Shown: positions 16,620-28,085, counted from the stretch's first letter. The stretch is DNA of 64,000 bases from Coraliomargarita sp965656715 (GCA_965656715.1 CBFHLR010000005.1:43149-107148); one strand, 5' to 3'. Notes: generated from the sequence alone by a model not told the origin. Numbers and translations: made by a program.

Positions 16620-16990
16620 CTCTTGAACGGAACGGTCTTCGGACCATCGTAGCCGTCTTGCTGGGCTTCGACGATCACGTTCGAGCGAATGCCGCCGCGG
16701 CCGCGCCAGATGGTTTCGAGACGTGCCCAGCGTGGCTTGGTGACTTCGTAGAGGTCTTCGAAGATCTTGTTGGTCGCCGCTTCAAAGAAGATGCCCTTGT
16801 TGCGGAAGCTGTGCAGGTAGAGCTTCATCGCCTTGAGCTCGATGCAGATCTCGTCGGGTGTGTAACTAAAGACGACAGTCGCGTAGTCAGGGTGCCCAGT
16901 CATTGGGCAGGTCGAAGTAAACTCCTCCTGAATATGCTGAATAGTGTAGTTACGCTCCGGGTTTGGATTTGGGAAAGTCTCGATGTCCAT
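16616..16990 (-). CDS. queF: NADPH-dependent 7-cyano-7-deazaguanine reductase
   Basis: Reduces preQ0 to preQ1 in queuosine synthesis. The 124-residue unimodular YkvM-type protein has the nucleophile Cys28 in FTSTCPMTGHPDY, Asp35, and the QueF motif ELKAMKLYLHSFRN at residues 51-64. No queC/D/E genes are adjacent, so the pathway is dispersed. I saw no preQ1 riboswitch in the 200 bp upstream, only AT-rich palindromes. Confidence 0.96.
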   Translation of the reverse strand: MDIETFPNPNPERNYTIQHIQEEFTSTCPMTGHPDYATVVFSYTPDEICIELKAMKLYLHSFRNKGIFFEAATNKIFEDLYEVTKPRWARLETIWRGRGGIRSNVIVEAQQDGYDGPKTVPFKS

Positions 16991-17027
16991 AGTGCTACGT
17001 TTAAATGTCTAAAAAGATGAGTTGGAA

Positions 17028-17061
17028 CCGTTAATTAACGTCAATGAACGTTAATGAACGG
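17028..17061. repeat. Hairpin upstream of queF, with a second partial copy
   Basis: A 14-bp stem (CCGTTAATTAACGT / ACGTTAATGAACGG, one mismatch) with a CAATGA loop. A partial inverted copy of the word AATGAACGTTAAT lies at about 17146-17165. Both sit in the intergenic gap between the same-strand queF and rnd genes. Confidence 0.65.
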
Positions 17062-17192
17062 CGAGTATTCTGAATAACCAACTGGAGATACAATTACCTA
17101 TTCGAGGTTTTCTGAACACGCCAGTTTAAGGACGTATGATTCATGTAAATTAACGTTCATTCACGGTTTAAAAATTCCATTCGAGAACAGTA

Positions 17193-18353
17193 TTACACGC
17201 CCTGCGGGAATCCAGTCTCGGGGTCAACCCGCACACTGCACTTGCCCTGCATGAGGGAGAGCAAGGTTTCACCGCAGAAGTCTGAACGCCAGCCTCGCAG
17301 GATGCGGTGGCGCTCGGAGTCGGCACGATCCACATCAAGCACCAAGGCAGCGATTTCGGCACGATTGCCGATCAATGCAGGATCGATGTTCGCCGCGAGA
17401 CAGGTTCCTTTCATATAAGCCAAGGCCAAGTCGACACGGGCTTCGTAGCCATCATCCGGTTGAATACCATTGAGGCGACCATTCGCCAATGGCGGCAAGT
17501 CCCCTTCGATGCCGCGCTCAATTGCAGCCCAGATTTTGCCGCGATTGCGTTGCAGTGCGCGCTCGGTCAGGCCCTTCATCGGCTGAATCGCCTCGGCCGA
17601 CTTTGGTAATCTCTTGGTCAACGAGACGATTGCATCGTCGGAAAGGATGAAGTTGCGTGGCAAATTGCGGCGGCGAGCGGTCAGTTCGCGCCATGAACCC
17701 AGCGCACGCAGAATGTTGCGCTGCTGCTGAGTCAGCGCCCCACTACCACGCACGCGCGGCATCTCGGCATCCGGATCGCGCTCAGCATAGATGCTGGCAT
17801 CGTCGTAAAAGCTCATCTCATCCTCGACCCAAGAACGGCGGCCCAATTCCTCAGCCCGGTCGTAGATTTTCTCCATCAGCCTGACCGAGTGGCGCACATC
17901 GTCCTCGGCATATTGGATCTGGGCATCGGTCAGCGGACGGGCGACCCAGTCGGACTGTGTCTCGGTCTTCGCCAGTCGCACCTTCACCAGCGTCTTGAGC
18001 AGATCGCGCAGGGAGATGGTCGCTGAGAGTCCTACAAATCCGGAAGACAGCTGCGTATCGAAGATATTCTTCGGATCGGCACCACACGCACGGCGCAAAA
18101 TAATCAGGTCCTGCTTGGCATCGTGCAGAATTTTGACCGTGTTTGCATCCGCCATCAGCTCAGCAAAGGGCGACCAGTCCTCGATCGCAGGTGCGTCAAT
18201 CAGTTCGCAATGGCCATCAGGCATACCGACCTGCACCACTCCCAGCGTCGGATAGTAGGTGCGGTCCCAGACAAATTCGGTATCAATACCCACAGCTCCA
18301 GCGGCACGGGCTTGCTGGACTGTTTCTGCGAGGGCTTCGGTCGTTGTAATCAT
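17193..18353 (-). CDS. rnd: Ribonuclease D
   Basis: A 386-residue 3'-5' exoribonuclease of the DEDD group for tRNA 3' trimming. Exo motifs are GIDTEFVWDRTY near the N-terminus, LHDAKQDL in the middle and YAEDDVRHSV; an HRDC domain follows (about 210-290) and a second helical HRDC-like part to the C-terminus. I use ATG 18353; a TTG four codons upstream is the only longer option. It is divergent from the ABC export locus. Confidence 0.93.
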   Translation of the reverse strand: MITTTEALAETVQQARAAGAVGIDTEFVWDRTYYPTLGVVQVGMPDGHCELIDAPAIEDWSPFAELMADANTVKILHDAKQDLIILRRACGADPKNIFDTQLSSGFVGLSATISLRDLLKTLVKVRLAKTETQSDWVARPLTDAQIQYAEDDVRHSVRLMEKIYDRAEELGRRSWVEDEMSFYDDASIYAERDPDAEMPRVRGSGALTQQQRNILRALGSWRELTARRRNLPRNFILSDDAIVSLTKRLPKSAEAIQPMKGLTERALQRNRGKIWAAIERGIEGDLPPLANGRLNGIQPDDGYEARVDLALAYMKGTCLAANIDPALIGNRAEIAALVLDVDRADSERHRILRGWRSDFCGETLLSLMQGKCSVRVDPETGFPQGV

Positions 18354-18488
18354 ATGTGGAACCAAAGTCGGGGAAAGTCAGTCCATTGAAAAGCAGATTT
18401 TTCAGGTATTGCTGCCCATCGGACTTTTGTTCACGCTGACGTGTTTAATTTTCTTCAGTCGTTATTTTCAGCTCTCGATCCCTCCTCA

Positions 18489-19514
<1,026 letters not shown>

Positions 19515-19535
19515 AGCGACCCAGCATTTTCAGAC

Positions 19536-20300
19536 ATGCGTCATTTTTTCATACTTCTCAAACACGAGCTACGAATGCTCCTGATCAGCCCAACCACCTA
19601 TCTAGCCGGTGTGTTCTTCTACCTGATTATGGGACTACTGTATTGGCGCCTGATGACTATTATCGTCGCGGAGCCACAGGACGACCTTCCCTCCGTGGCC
19701 TTTTTCAAATTCTTCTGGTTACCTACACTCTTCGTCGTGCCATTACTCACAATGAAAAGCATCGCCGGCGAACGCAGTAGCGGAACTCTGGACACACTGA
19801 TGACAACGCCCGCATCACGAGTGAGTATAATCCTGAGTAAATTTGCCGGTGCATATCTCTTCTACTTCGGGCTATGGGTGGGCACGCTCGCCTTTCCATT
19901 CATCATGCTGAAGGCCTACCCGCATGTCGCAGGCTCAGACGCACTACTGGCACCAGAAGCCGTGTTGGGCGGGCTTTCATTCATCGCACTGAGCGGCATC
20001 CTATTCATCTCGATCGGTATTTTCTCCAGCACGATTACACGTAGTCAACTCGTCGCCGGCATGCTCACCTTCACAGCGATCTTCATCGCAATCATTGGTG
20101 GAAACTTTATAGGCAGTGTTCAACCGATGGACGCAGGCGTGCTCAGCTGGACGACTTCAGTCGCCAACTACCTACAGATTTTCGAACACCTGGAAGACTT
20201 TTCACGCGGCGTGATCGATACCCGCCCCTTCTTCTATTACACCAGCACCGGCATCGTTTTGCTCGGGCTGTCGACCTTAGTCATTGAGGCAAAAGCATAA
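19536..20300 (+). CDS. ABC-2 type permease, GldF-like
   Basis: A 254-residue integral membrane protein with six predicted helices and the ABC-2 signature ERSSGTLDTLMTTP near residue 88. It partners the preceding ATPase. Its TAA overlaps the ATG of the next gene by one base, showing translational coupling with the GldG-like subunit. Confidence 0.92.
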   Translation: MRHFFILLKHELRMLLISPTTYLAGVFFYLIMGLLYWRLMTIIVAEPQDDLPSVAFFKFFWLPTLFVVPLLTMKSIAGERSSGTLDTLMTTPASRVSIILSKFAGAYLFYFGLWVGTLAFPFIMLKAYPHVAGSDALLAPEAVLGGLSFIALSGILFISIGIFSSTITRSQLVAGMLTFTAIFIAIIGGNFIGSVQPMDAGVLSWTTSVANYLQIFEHLEDFSRGVIDTRPFFYYTSTGIVLLGLSTLVIEAKA

Positions 20301-21772
20301 TGGATACCTCACGTTTCGCAGAATTCAGCATTGCACGCCGTTTCCGGGTCATCAACCGGATCGTGCAGATCGCACTCAGTCTGAGCCTCATCGTTTCACT
20401 CAACTTTCTGGCTGCAAAATATTTCGAACGCTACGACCTCACCGAGTCAGGCACCTACACGCTGGCAGCCGAGACACGGGCCTATATCCGTCAGCTCACC
20501 GAGCCAGTGCGTGTCATTGTGACCATCCCAGACAGCCCGGAAACTGAACTGGTGCGTAAGGATCTACAGAAGCTGCTCCGCCAATACGAAGCCGAAGACG
20601 CCAAAGACGGTAATTCTAAGCTCACTGTCGAGTTTGTTGACATCTATAAGCAACGGGCACGGGCGCAGGAACTCGCAGGGCTTTACAGGTTGACTAAAGA
20701 GAACGTCGTCCTCGTCGCCAGTGAAGAGCAGTCACAAGAGATCAATCCAGCCAAACTCTACGAAGTCAATGACGGTGAAACCACCGGTTTCATCGGCGAG
20801 CGTATCATCACATCGGCCATACTGAACGTTTCCGCAGACGATACCGATAAGATTTATTTCCTACTCGGGCACGGTGAAATGCGACTCGACGATGTGGACC
20901 CGCTGTTCGGCTTATCACAGGTCGAAAACTTCCTGCAAGAGCGCAACTTCGAGCTGGCCACTCTAGACCTTTCGATCGACCCCAAAGTCCCGGAAGACGC
21001 TGACTTAATTGTAATTCCTTCACCACAGGCCGCACTTTTGCCGGAAGAAACTGAGAAGCTACGTCGCTATCTTGGCGAACGTAATGGTCGCATGCTGGTC
21101 CTACTCAATCCAGGCCGCTCCCATGGACTCGACGACCTGTTCTACGACTGGGGTGTATTAAGTGATGACATGACGGTCATCGACCTAAGTTCCGACTTCA
21201 AGGCACAAGGCGGTGACCTAATCATCCGCCGTTTCGCAGAGCACCCGATCACTCAACTACTCATTGATAATCAAATCAATGCCTTGTTCGGCTTACCACG
21301 TCCGGTGCGCACCGATCCAGCCTCACTGGAAATGGAAGGGCTCAAAGTGGAGCAAATCCTCGGCACCTCCACACAGAGTTGGGGCGATCGAGACTACCGC
21401 ACACAAAACCCGCTACAGTATGATTCAGGCCGCGACTTAAAGGGACCTGTCAGTATCGCAACCGTGTCCACCCGTAGTGCAGGGTCCGAACTCGGCCTCA
21501 CAATTCAAGGCGGACGACTCATCGTATTCGGCAACTCCGACTTCGTCGCCAATAACCGCTTTCAAGCTTTCGGCAACCAGACCCTCTTTATCAACTCCAT
21601 CAATTGGGCTCTGGACCGAAATAATATGCTCAACATTCCAAGCCGACCGCTTCAGAATTACCAAATCATTATGAGTGAGCAGGAACTCAAGCGCTTACTG
21701 ATTTTCTTTGCGATCGTGCCAGGCATCACCGCCCTACTTGGCTTCACCGTTCATCTTCTACGTCGCCGCTAG
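20300..21772 (+). CDS. GldG-like ABC-associated membrane protein
   Basis: A 490-residue protein with an N-terminal membrane anchor (about 27-45), a large extracytoplasmic domain and a C-terminal helix (about 466-485). The segments YDLTESGTYTLAAETRAYI near 54 and LLGHGEMRLDD near 194 are characteristic of the COG3225/GldG auxiliary component of ABC-type systems. In Bacteroidetes GldFG serves gliding and type IX secretion; in this phylum the role is unknown. It is coupled to the permease by a one-base overlap. Confidence 0.88.
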   Translation: MDTSRFAEFSIARRFRVINRIVQIALSLSLIVSLNFLAAKYFERYDLTESGTYTLAAETRAYIRQLTEPVRVIVTIPDSPETELVRKDLQKLLRQYEAEDAKDGNSKLTVEFVDIYKQRARAQELAGLYRLTKENVVLVASEEQSQEINPAKLYEVNDGETTGFIGERIITSAILNVSADDTDKIYFLLGHGEMRLDDVDPLFGLSQVENFLQERNFELATLDLSIDPKVPEDADLIVIPSPQAALLPEETEKLRRYLGERNGRMLVLLNPGRSHGLDDLFYDWGVLSDDMTVIDLSSDFKAQGGDLIIRRFAEHPITQLLIDNQINALFGLPRPVRTDPASLEMEGLKVEQILGTSTQSWGDRDYRTQNPLQYDSGRDLKGPVSIATVSTRSAGSELGLTIQGGRLIVFGNSDFVANNRFQAFGNQTLFINSINWALDRNNMLNIPSRPLQNYQIIMSEQELKRLLIFFAIVPGITALLGFTVHLLRRR

Positions 21773-21778
21773 CATACC

Positions 21779-23794
21779 ATGCGTTTCAAGTTTACCATCT
21801 TCTTACTGGTCTTAAATCTAATCAGTTTCGGCCTCATACTCTTCCTCAAGAATCAGGACGCACGCCCCAAGCAAGAGTCCAACCGCCTCGCAAGCGTCAT
21901 CGGGCGTGAAATCATTGAAGCCGACCGTATCGAACTCAGTGGTCCCAAGATGGAAACACCACGTGTGTTAATACGCGATGGCTCTGACTGGCTCATTTCA
22001 GAACCGATCCAATGGTCGGCCAACTATTTCGCAGTAAACCGCATTCTCAATCAGCTGCAGTTTCTGGAAGAGCAAGCCACCTTCTCCGTTGATGAGATTA
22101 ACCGCACAGGGCAAAGCCTTGAGGACTACGGGCTCAGCGAGGACTCTTCGATTCTCACAATAGGCCACGGTGAAGAGCGCACCGAACTAATCATCGGAAA
22201 TCGCACCGAAATCGGGAAAAACGTCTACATTCTCGGCCCCAACAAGAATCGTATCTTTGTGGTGTCGAATGAAGTTATCGACAGCATGCTAGTCGACATC
22301 AGTGACCTTCGCACCCGTGAGATCTTTGACATTCCGGTCTTCGAAGTCGATGCACTCAGCGTTCAAATCAACTCGGCAGAAGATGGTGAATTCAGCAACC
22401 TGAGCGTGCACCTCAAGCGCACTACAAATGGTTGGTTATTCGAAGCCCCGCTCTCAGCCGAAGCCGACTCGGGCTTGGTTTCCAACACCATCAATTCACT
22501 CACTTCTGCCAAGGTTGAGGCCTTCGAAGAATCTCAAGACCCCGTCATCCTTGGCCTCGAAAGCCCAACAATGCGTATCACACTGCATGGCAATAAACGC
22601 CGCCAAACGCTTCTCATCGGCAATCATGTGCCTAGCAACAGTGAAAAGACCACCTACTTTGCACAAATCGAAAACAACCCCACAGTCTTTACCGTCAGCG
22701 CAGAGCCCTTCGATCAGCTGCGAAAAGCACAGAGCGCACTACGTGAACGCGCCTTCATCAGCTTTGATCCCAACCAACTCACTGCAATTAAGATCGCCGA
22801 AGGAGAGCTCACTGTTCGCCTCAGCCGACTAGAAACCGGTAGCTGGCAAGTCATACAGCCCAAGGGCGACCGTGAAGTCAAAGCCCACCGTGTAGAGGAC
22901 AGCATCATCCATAATCTGGTAACAGACCTCTACAACCTCAGAGCTGTCGACTTTGCAAGTGACGCACCGACTCCGGCGACCATTGGCCAACTTGGTTTTA
23001 ATAATCCACGCCGCACTGTCACCCTGACACTCGGAGACGATCAAGACTCGATCGTTGTCGAACTCGCACACCCCAAGGACGACAACGAAAATCTATATGC
23101 ACGCACGGCAAACTCAGACTATATTTACCTCGTCGAGCGACGTGCAACACTCGACATGTTCGCACTCAACGAGCTCCACTATTGGAAGCGTGTCCTCGAC
23201 GCACTTCCAAAATCTGCGCAGATCAAAGCGGTTCGCCTCGAACGCATCACTACCGGTGAAACGATCCTAGATCTGAACCCAACAGAAGCTGGAGCAAGCT
23301 GGAAAGAGCTCATCGATGCCCTACCAGAGGATGATCGCCTCGCCCTCGGGATTGTCCTCAAATGGATACGTGAGTTCCGTGTGAGTGCCTATCGAGCCGA
23401 CCGCTTTGATCAAGCATACCCACTGGATAGTGAGACTGAGCTACCCTGGGTCTATCGCCTCAGCATCGATCTACTGCTCCCGGATGGCCCCAATGCTGAA
23501 ACCGGCCAAACCGACTCACGCGAATACCTGTTCACCGAACGCCGTTCCGGCACAGCCCAATCGGGAGGCTCAGAGGCCCACAACGTCATGTTTGATGTGC
23601 CCGCAGATCTCATCGAAGCCCTCCATGATTTAACCAGCGACCTAGCGTTGCCCGAAGAAGCCCTCGGCCAACCCGTGCCCACTCCGACGACCTACCCACT
23701 GCTCCCCACACCGGACGAAAGTAAGGCTTCGATCCAACAGGCAAGTGAGGACACCGAAACCCCTGAGCCAGAGTCCGAAGTAACCAGTGAGTAA
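21779..23794 (+). CDS. DUF4340 repeat protein of the export locus
   Basis: A 671-residue protein with an N-terminal membrane helix (residues 5-24) and repeated segments around IELSGPKM, WLISEPIQWSANY and QLQFLEE, the DUF4340 pattern, occurring about twice. The last 60 residues are Pro/Glu/Thr-rich and low complexity. DUF4340 proteins are regular companions of GldG-like ABC systems. The start is 6 nt after the GldG-like stop. It probably sits in the periplasm, tethered to the inner membrane. Molecular role unknown. Confidence 0.85.
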   Translation: MRFKFTIFLLVLNLISFGLILFLKNQDARPKQESNRLASVIGREIIEADRIELSGPKMETPRVLIRDGSDWLISEPIQWSANYFAVNRILNQLQFLEEQATFSVDEINRTGQSLEDYGLSEDSSILTIGHGEERTELIIGNRTEIGKNVYILGPNKNRIFVVSNEVIDSMLVDISDLRTREIFDIPVFEVDALSVQINSAEDGEFSNLSVHLKRTTNGWLFEAPLSAEADSGLVSNTINSLTSAKVEAFEESQDPVILGLESPTMRITLHGNKRRQTLLIGNHVPSNSEKTTYFAQIENNPTVFTVSAEPFDQLRKAQSALRERAFISFDPNQLTAIKIAEGELTVRLSRLETGSWQVIQPKGDREVKAHRVEDSIIHNLVTDLYNLRAVDFASDAPTPATIGQLGFNNPRRTVTLTLGDDQDSIVVELAHPKDDNENLYARTANSDYIYLVERRATLDMFALNELHYWKRVLDALPKSAQIKAVRLERITTGETILDLNPTEAGASWKELIDALPEDDRLALGIVLKWIREFRVSAYRADRFDQAYPLDSETELPWVYRLSIDLLLPDGPNAETGQTDSREYLFTERRSGTAQSGGSEAHNVMFDVPADLIEALHDLTSDLALPEEALGQPVPTPTTYPLLPTPDESKASIQQASEDTETPEPESEVTSE

Positions 23795-23806
23795 CCCACG
23801 ATCCCC

Positions 23807-26530
23807 ATGGCCACCAAGAAGCGATCCAAATTACTGATTCTGCTGGAGTTGCTACTTGATACGTTCCTACTCCTAATTTTTATCCCCAAAGCCTTTATCG
23901 TCGGGTGCCTACTCACCTATGGCTACATCCCGATCCCCAGCAGCTGGTTGAATGAACAGCTAGCCAAAGTCGACTTATCTGGATTTCGAATACAAGCCGA
24001 ACGCTACGACCTATACCTCAATGGTCGTCTGGACATACACGACATCCAGATATTCGCAGCTGAGAACGACGAGTCGATCTTCGAGTCCGAGAACGCATAC
24101 CTGCACTACCAACTCTTTGGAACAGATAAACCAAGCCTGAATGTCAGTGAGTTCATCCTCACCTCAGGCACACTTTACTTACCCGCAGTCTACGCACCAA
24201 ACGGCGAACGGAGTCCACTACTGGAAAGCATCGCCTTCGATTTAAATATCACCGAAAACCAACTGCAGCTGGAATCCTTTTGTGCGAATCTCGACGACAT
24301 CCGCCTCAGAGGCGCAGCACGCTCGCCACTGAATATAATCACAGCGAGTAGTGGCGACATGCCACCCATCGGCGAAGAAAACATCTGGTTGGAGACCACC
24401 TATAAATTGATCTCCAACGCCCTTGCGAAACGTAGCAAATATCACTTTTTCAAGTCCCCCACTCTAGTCTTTGACCTGAATGTAATCGACCACTCAAAAA
24501 TTGAACTACAAACCGAAGTAGTCTGCCCACAATTTGAACACGAACAAGCCAGTGCGACAGAAGTGGTCGTCGAACTCTCAACTACGATCGAAGAGGGCAA
24601 CATCGAATTCAGTAAACCTACACTCATTCGTGCTCGTAGCCTAAAAACTCACCACTACAATTTAAGCACAGGCCCAATCAGTGCACGCGTGACTAAGGAC
24701 GACTGGCTTCAGATAATGAACGGCAGTTGGCCTGAAGTGGAAATCTCAGCAGAAAGCCTACAGGTTGAAGGAATCCAAATGGATTCCCCCTACTTAAAGC
24801 TCTGGCATCAGGAAAACGAAGGACTCGGCTTCCTGGGATCAACAGCCGGAATGCTTGGCGGCGTAGAATTCAACGGCGTATTTAACCTAAATGAGCGCAG
24901 TGGCTGGTTGGATGCAGGTGGCAGCTTAAGCATCTACAAGCTACTACCGGATGAGCTAAAAAATAAGCTCCCCTCCATGAACTTCTCGAGTGCACCTTAC
25001 TATAATCTCTCTCTGACCTTGCACCCGGAAATGAAGTTGAACCTCCTTGAGTTTGATTGCTTGATCAATGATTTGCAAATCGAGCAGATCGACTTCGACC
25101 AAGTCCGGGCGCGCGGAACCTACGATGGCAATGACTTCACAATCAGCCAACTAAGCATTCAACGCCCGAAGCAATGGCTCGAAGCCAGCATACGCTACCG
25201 CAAAGCAAGTGGCGCGTTCGACTCGATCTTAAAGGGAGTCGTCAACCCTAAAGACTACAATCCACTCCTTCCAAGATGGTGGGCCAATATCTTTGAAGAT
25301 TTCGACTTCAACCACCCAGAGCGCGAAGTCGACGCCGACTTTATTATTCGCGCAAATATCGAGCAAGGGAGGGTCAATGACTACTACGGAAGCGTATTAC
25401 TTTCGAATGTCGCATATTGCAACGTGCTCATTGACGATGGGCACGTGATCGTTCGTGGAACCCCACGTTACATTGAGGTTCACATCATCGACGCCAAAGG
25501 CGTCGACGGAAGCTTCGAAGGAGCCATCGGTTTTTCAGTGCTACCAGATGATTGCCCCGGCCCCACTGCCATTCATTTCGATCTCGCGACACAGCTAGAT
25601 GAAGATGCCCTCGAAAAGCTCATGGGAGATGTCCTCTACGACCGAACGATTGGAGATTTCGACTTTTTTGTAACGCCCAGCGCACAACTACGCGGCGTAT
25701 ATTTCGCGGAGGATTACTACCCCGAGCTAAAGGGCAAGAGTCACTACATTTTCAATGCCATCTCTAATGGCCCCCTCACCTACTATGAAACGCCCTTAGA
25801 CTTCCTTAACTTTTCCGGATACGCAGATTCCAAGATCACCCAACTCAGAGAAGTGAGCTTCGGTTATGCCAGCGGCCATGGGACTGCAGCAGCGGACATA
25901 ACCGGACGTGACAATGAGTCCCATATCGTCTGTGTGCAGCTCAACCTTCAAGATGCGGATGAGCAACGTGCGATCATGAACTTGCCAGCCTTGGATTCAA
26001 TCGAAGAAAGCCTCAAAGATAAAAACGACGAAACACTCTCCCCGGGACTACGTGAAGACGGTCGTATTTTTGCCAACATACACGCACTCGGACCGATGGA
26101 CGATCTGTATTCGATAATCGGATACGGAAGTTTAACGATTCAAGACAAAGACCTCGGTTCAATTCAGCTACTCGGCCCACTATCCAAGATACTGCAAGGC
26201 ACATCCCTCGGCTTTACCTCCTTTAGTCTCGATAGGCTCGAATCAGAGTTTGAGCTTTCTAACCGAGAAGCTAAATTCAGCCGAATCGAAATCAACGGAC
26301 AACGAACTCGCATTGAAGCCGCGGGAACCATGCAACTGGAGGACCAAGCTCTCGACATGCACGTCACTGTGCGTTTATTCGGAAATATAGGTGGCTCCGG
26401 AAATCCGATTAAGCAGCTCAGTAAGATCGTAAACCCTTTAGCATTTTTGCTCAAATTCCATATCACCGGGACATTGGAAAATCAAAAATTCCGTTCAGTT
26501 TACGACCCCCGCAAGCTGCTGCCCTTCTAG
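23807..26530 (+). CDS. AsmA-like envelope protein
   Basis: A 907-residue protein with a single N-terminal membrane helix (about 15-45) and a long beta-rich body. The C-terminal part around RIEAAGTMQLEDQALDMHV and IKQLSKIVNPLAFLLKFHITGT carries the AsmA_2/YhdP/TamB-type end. Such proteins are thought to bridge the inner and outer membranes and carry phospholipids. It starts 13 nt after DUF4340, so it is probably part of the operon. Its stop shares CTAG with the convergent HNH gene. Confidence 0.78.
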   Translation: MATKKRSKLLILLELLLDTFLLLIFIPKAFIVGCLLTYGYIPIPSSWLNEQLAKVDLSGFRIQAERYDLYLNGRLDIHDIQIFAAENDESIFESENAYLHYQLFGTDKPSLNVSEFILTSGTLYLPAVYAPNGERSPLLESIAFDLNITENQLQLESFCANLDDIRLRGAARSPLNIITASSGDMPPIGEENIWLETTYKLISNALAKRSKYHFFKSPTLVFDLNVIDHSKIELQTEVVCPQFEHEQASATEVVVELSTTIEEGNIEFSKPTLIRARSLKTHHYNLSTGPISARVTKDDWLQIMNGSWPEVEISAESLQVEGIQMDSPYLKLWHQENEGLGFLGSTAGMLGGVEFNGVFNLNERSGWLDAGGSLSIYKLLPDELKNKLPSMNFSSAPYYNLSLTLHPEMKLNLLEFDCLINDLQIEQIDFDQVRARGTYDGNDFTISQLSIQRPKQWLEASIRYRKASGAFDSILKGVVNPKDYNPLLPRWWANIFEDFDFNHPEREVDADFIIRANIEQGRVNDYYGSVLLSNVAYCNVLIDDGHVIVRGTPRYIEVHIIDAKGVDGSFEGAIGFSVLPDDCPGPTAIHFDLATQLDEDALEKLMGDVLYDRTIGDFDFFVTPSAQLRGVYFAEDYYPELKGKSHYIFNAISNGPLTYYETPLDFLNFSGYADSKITQLREVSFGYASGHGTAAADITGRDNESHIVCVQLNLQDADEQRAIMNLPALDSIEESLKDKNDETLSPGLREDGRIFANIHALGPMDDLYSIIGYGSLTIQDKDLGSIQLLGPLSKILQGTSLGFTSFSLDRLESEFELSNREAKFSRIEINGQRTRIEAAGTMQLEDQALDMHVTVRLFGNIGGSGNPIKQLSKIVNPLAFLLKFHITGTLENQKFRSVYDPRKLLPF

Positions 26531-27129
26531 ACAACCTTCTGCCCTTGGATGAAGTGCGTCCATTCGGCATCGCATTCCGAACCGATCAAAGAGCTCACAA
26601 ATGGACGCCAACGCGGGCGCTCCGGTTTCTTAATCAGGTGCATACTCGCCTGATGGGGCAGACGATTCGCCTTACGGGTATTACACTTAATACAAGACGT
26701 CACGATATTCTCCCACGACGTGCGCCCCCCTTGATCTCGAGGAATCACATGATCCATGTTCAAGTCCTGAGCATGAAAGGAATTACCACAGTATTGGCAG
26801 CGGTAATTATCGCGCTCGAACAGATTATCTCGGTTAAATTTCACCTCTTGCGCTGGGAGCTTATCGTATTCACGTAGAATCAACACCTTCGGCACACGTA
26901 TCCGCTGGCGAACCGTATTCAAATAAGCTTCATCATCTCCAACTGGCTCGGCCGTCGAATACTCCAACCACATCGCAGAATCCATCATCAGAAAGCTCTG
27001 ATCGCGCGTATTAATCGCCTGCGCGTGGTCTTGCAGCAAGAGGCTGAAAGCCCGCTGAACCCCGACAATATTAACCGGTTGCCAGAGGCGATTCAAAACA
27101 AGAACTCGATATTTCAGACTCGTGCCCAT
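26527..27129 (-). CDS. HNH endonuclease family protein
   Basis: A 200-residue protein. The HNH/His-Me finger is at about 108-156: CQYCG, then DHVIPRDQGG with the first catalytic His, the Asn in WENIV, and CIKC. An N-terminal 90 residues (RVLVLNRLWQPVNIVG) are typical of the stand-alone bacterial HNH group found widely in chromosomes. No restriction or phage genes are adjacent, so a housekeeping DNA-processing role is more likely than defence. Confidence 0.88.
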   Translation of the reverse strand: MGTSLKYRVLVLNRLWQPVNIVGVQRAFSLLLQDHAQAINTRDQSFLMMDSAMWLEYSTAEPVGDDEAYLNTVRQRIRVPKVLILREYDKLPAQEVKFNRDNLFERDNYRCQYCGNSFHAQDLNMDHVIPRDQGGRTSWENIVTSCIKCNTRKANRLPHQASMHLIKKPERPRWRPFVSSLIGSECDAEWTHFIQGQKVV

Positions 27130-27197
27130 CTGGGAACTTACGTTCTACGAATTCGCAGACACTTGTCAACCAAAGCTTTCAGCAACCATCGTTACAG

Positions 27198-28085
27198 TTA
27201 CGAAAACTCCACCCGTTCGTCGGGCTCGCGAATTTGCGTGCGGAACCACGTGCGCTGCTTCTTCACTAGATGCATCGTGTTCTGAATAATCGAAGCCAAC
27301 AACTCCTCGCGATTCAGCTCTCCACGTATGTGCATCAAGGTCTCACGATAACCAATCGCGGCCGCAGCACTCGGATTCTGTTCGATGCCCGCATCACGCA
27401 AGGCCGCAACCTCATCGATCAAACCGGCCTCCAGCATCATGCCTGCTCGTAAAGCAACACGCTCTTTCAGCTGATCCGGGTCGCGCGACAATAGCACTAG
27501 GCGCTTCTCGTAATCGGCATACGGCTCTGGGCGTGCGGCAAACTCAGCTTGAAGTTCGGGGAGAGTTTTACCTGATGCCTTACAACGCTCCAAGGCCCGC
27601 AACACACGACGAGGATTCTTCACGTCTAGATTCCCGAAGCCATCCGGACTCAGTTCCTGCAACGCAGAAAGCAAAGCATCCAAACCTTCGCGCTCATACA
27701 AGCCAACCACTTCCTCACGAAGCGCATCGGATACGACGACTGTATCGATCACCGGGGCCAGAAAGCTCTTCAAATAAAACCCACTCCCACCTGTCACGAC
27801 GACCGATTTACCGCGCGCAGAAATGTCCTCAATCGCAGCATGTGCCGCAGCAACGAACGCAACGATATCGAACGGTTCATCGACATCACAGATATCAATC
27901 AAATGATGCGGCACACGCGCCAACTCTGCTCGCGTAGGCTTCGCAGTGCCGAGATCCATTCCCTTATAAAAAAGTGAAGCATCACAGGAAACGATCTCCG
28001 CATTGTGCGCCTCCGCATAGCTAAGTGCATACTCAGTCTTCCCAACCGCAGTCGGGCCCGTGATGATATGTAACCGTTTTGTCAC
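27198..28085 (-). CDS. miaA: tRNA dimethylallyltransferase
   Basis: Adds dimethylallyl to A37 of tRNAs reading U-starting codons. The 295-residue protein has the P-loop GPTAVGKT (10-17), the substrate Asp in CDASLFYKGMDLGTAKP, VTGGSGFYLK and QRTWFRTQ at the C-terminus. The start is GTG at 28085. It runs opposite to the glycosyltransferase gene that follows at 28177. Confidence 0.96.
   Translation of the reverse strand: MTKRLHIITGPTAVGKTEYALSYAEAHNAEIVSCDASLFYKGMDLGTAKPTRAELARVPHHLIDICDVDEPFDIVAFVAAAHAAIEDISARGKSVVVTGGSGFYLKSFLAPVIDTVVVSDALREEVVGLYEREGLDALLSALQELSPDGFGNLDVKNPRRVLRALERCKASGKTLPELQAEFAARPEPYADYEKRLVLLSRDPDQLKERVALRAGMMLEAGLIDEVAALRDAGIEQNPSAAAAIGYRETLMHIRGELNREELLASIIQNTMHLVKKQRTWFRTQIREPDERVEFS

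Noticed and set aside
26527..27129. HNH gene as part of a defence or restriction system
   Set aside because: No methyltransferase, helicase, phage or mobile gene is adjacent, and this stand-alone HNH group is common as a housekeeping gene.
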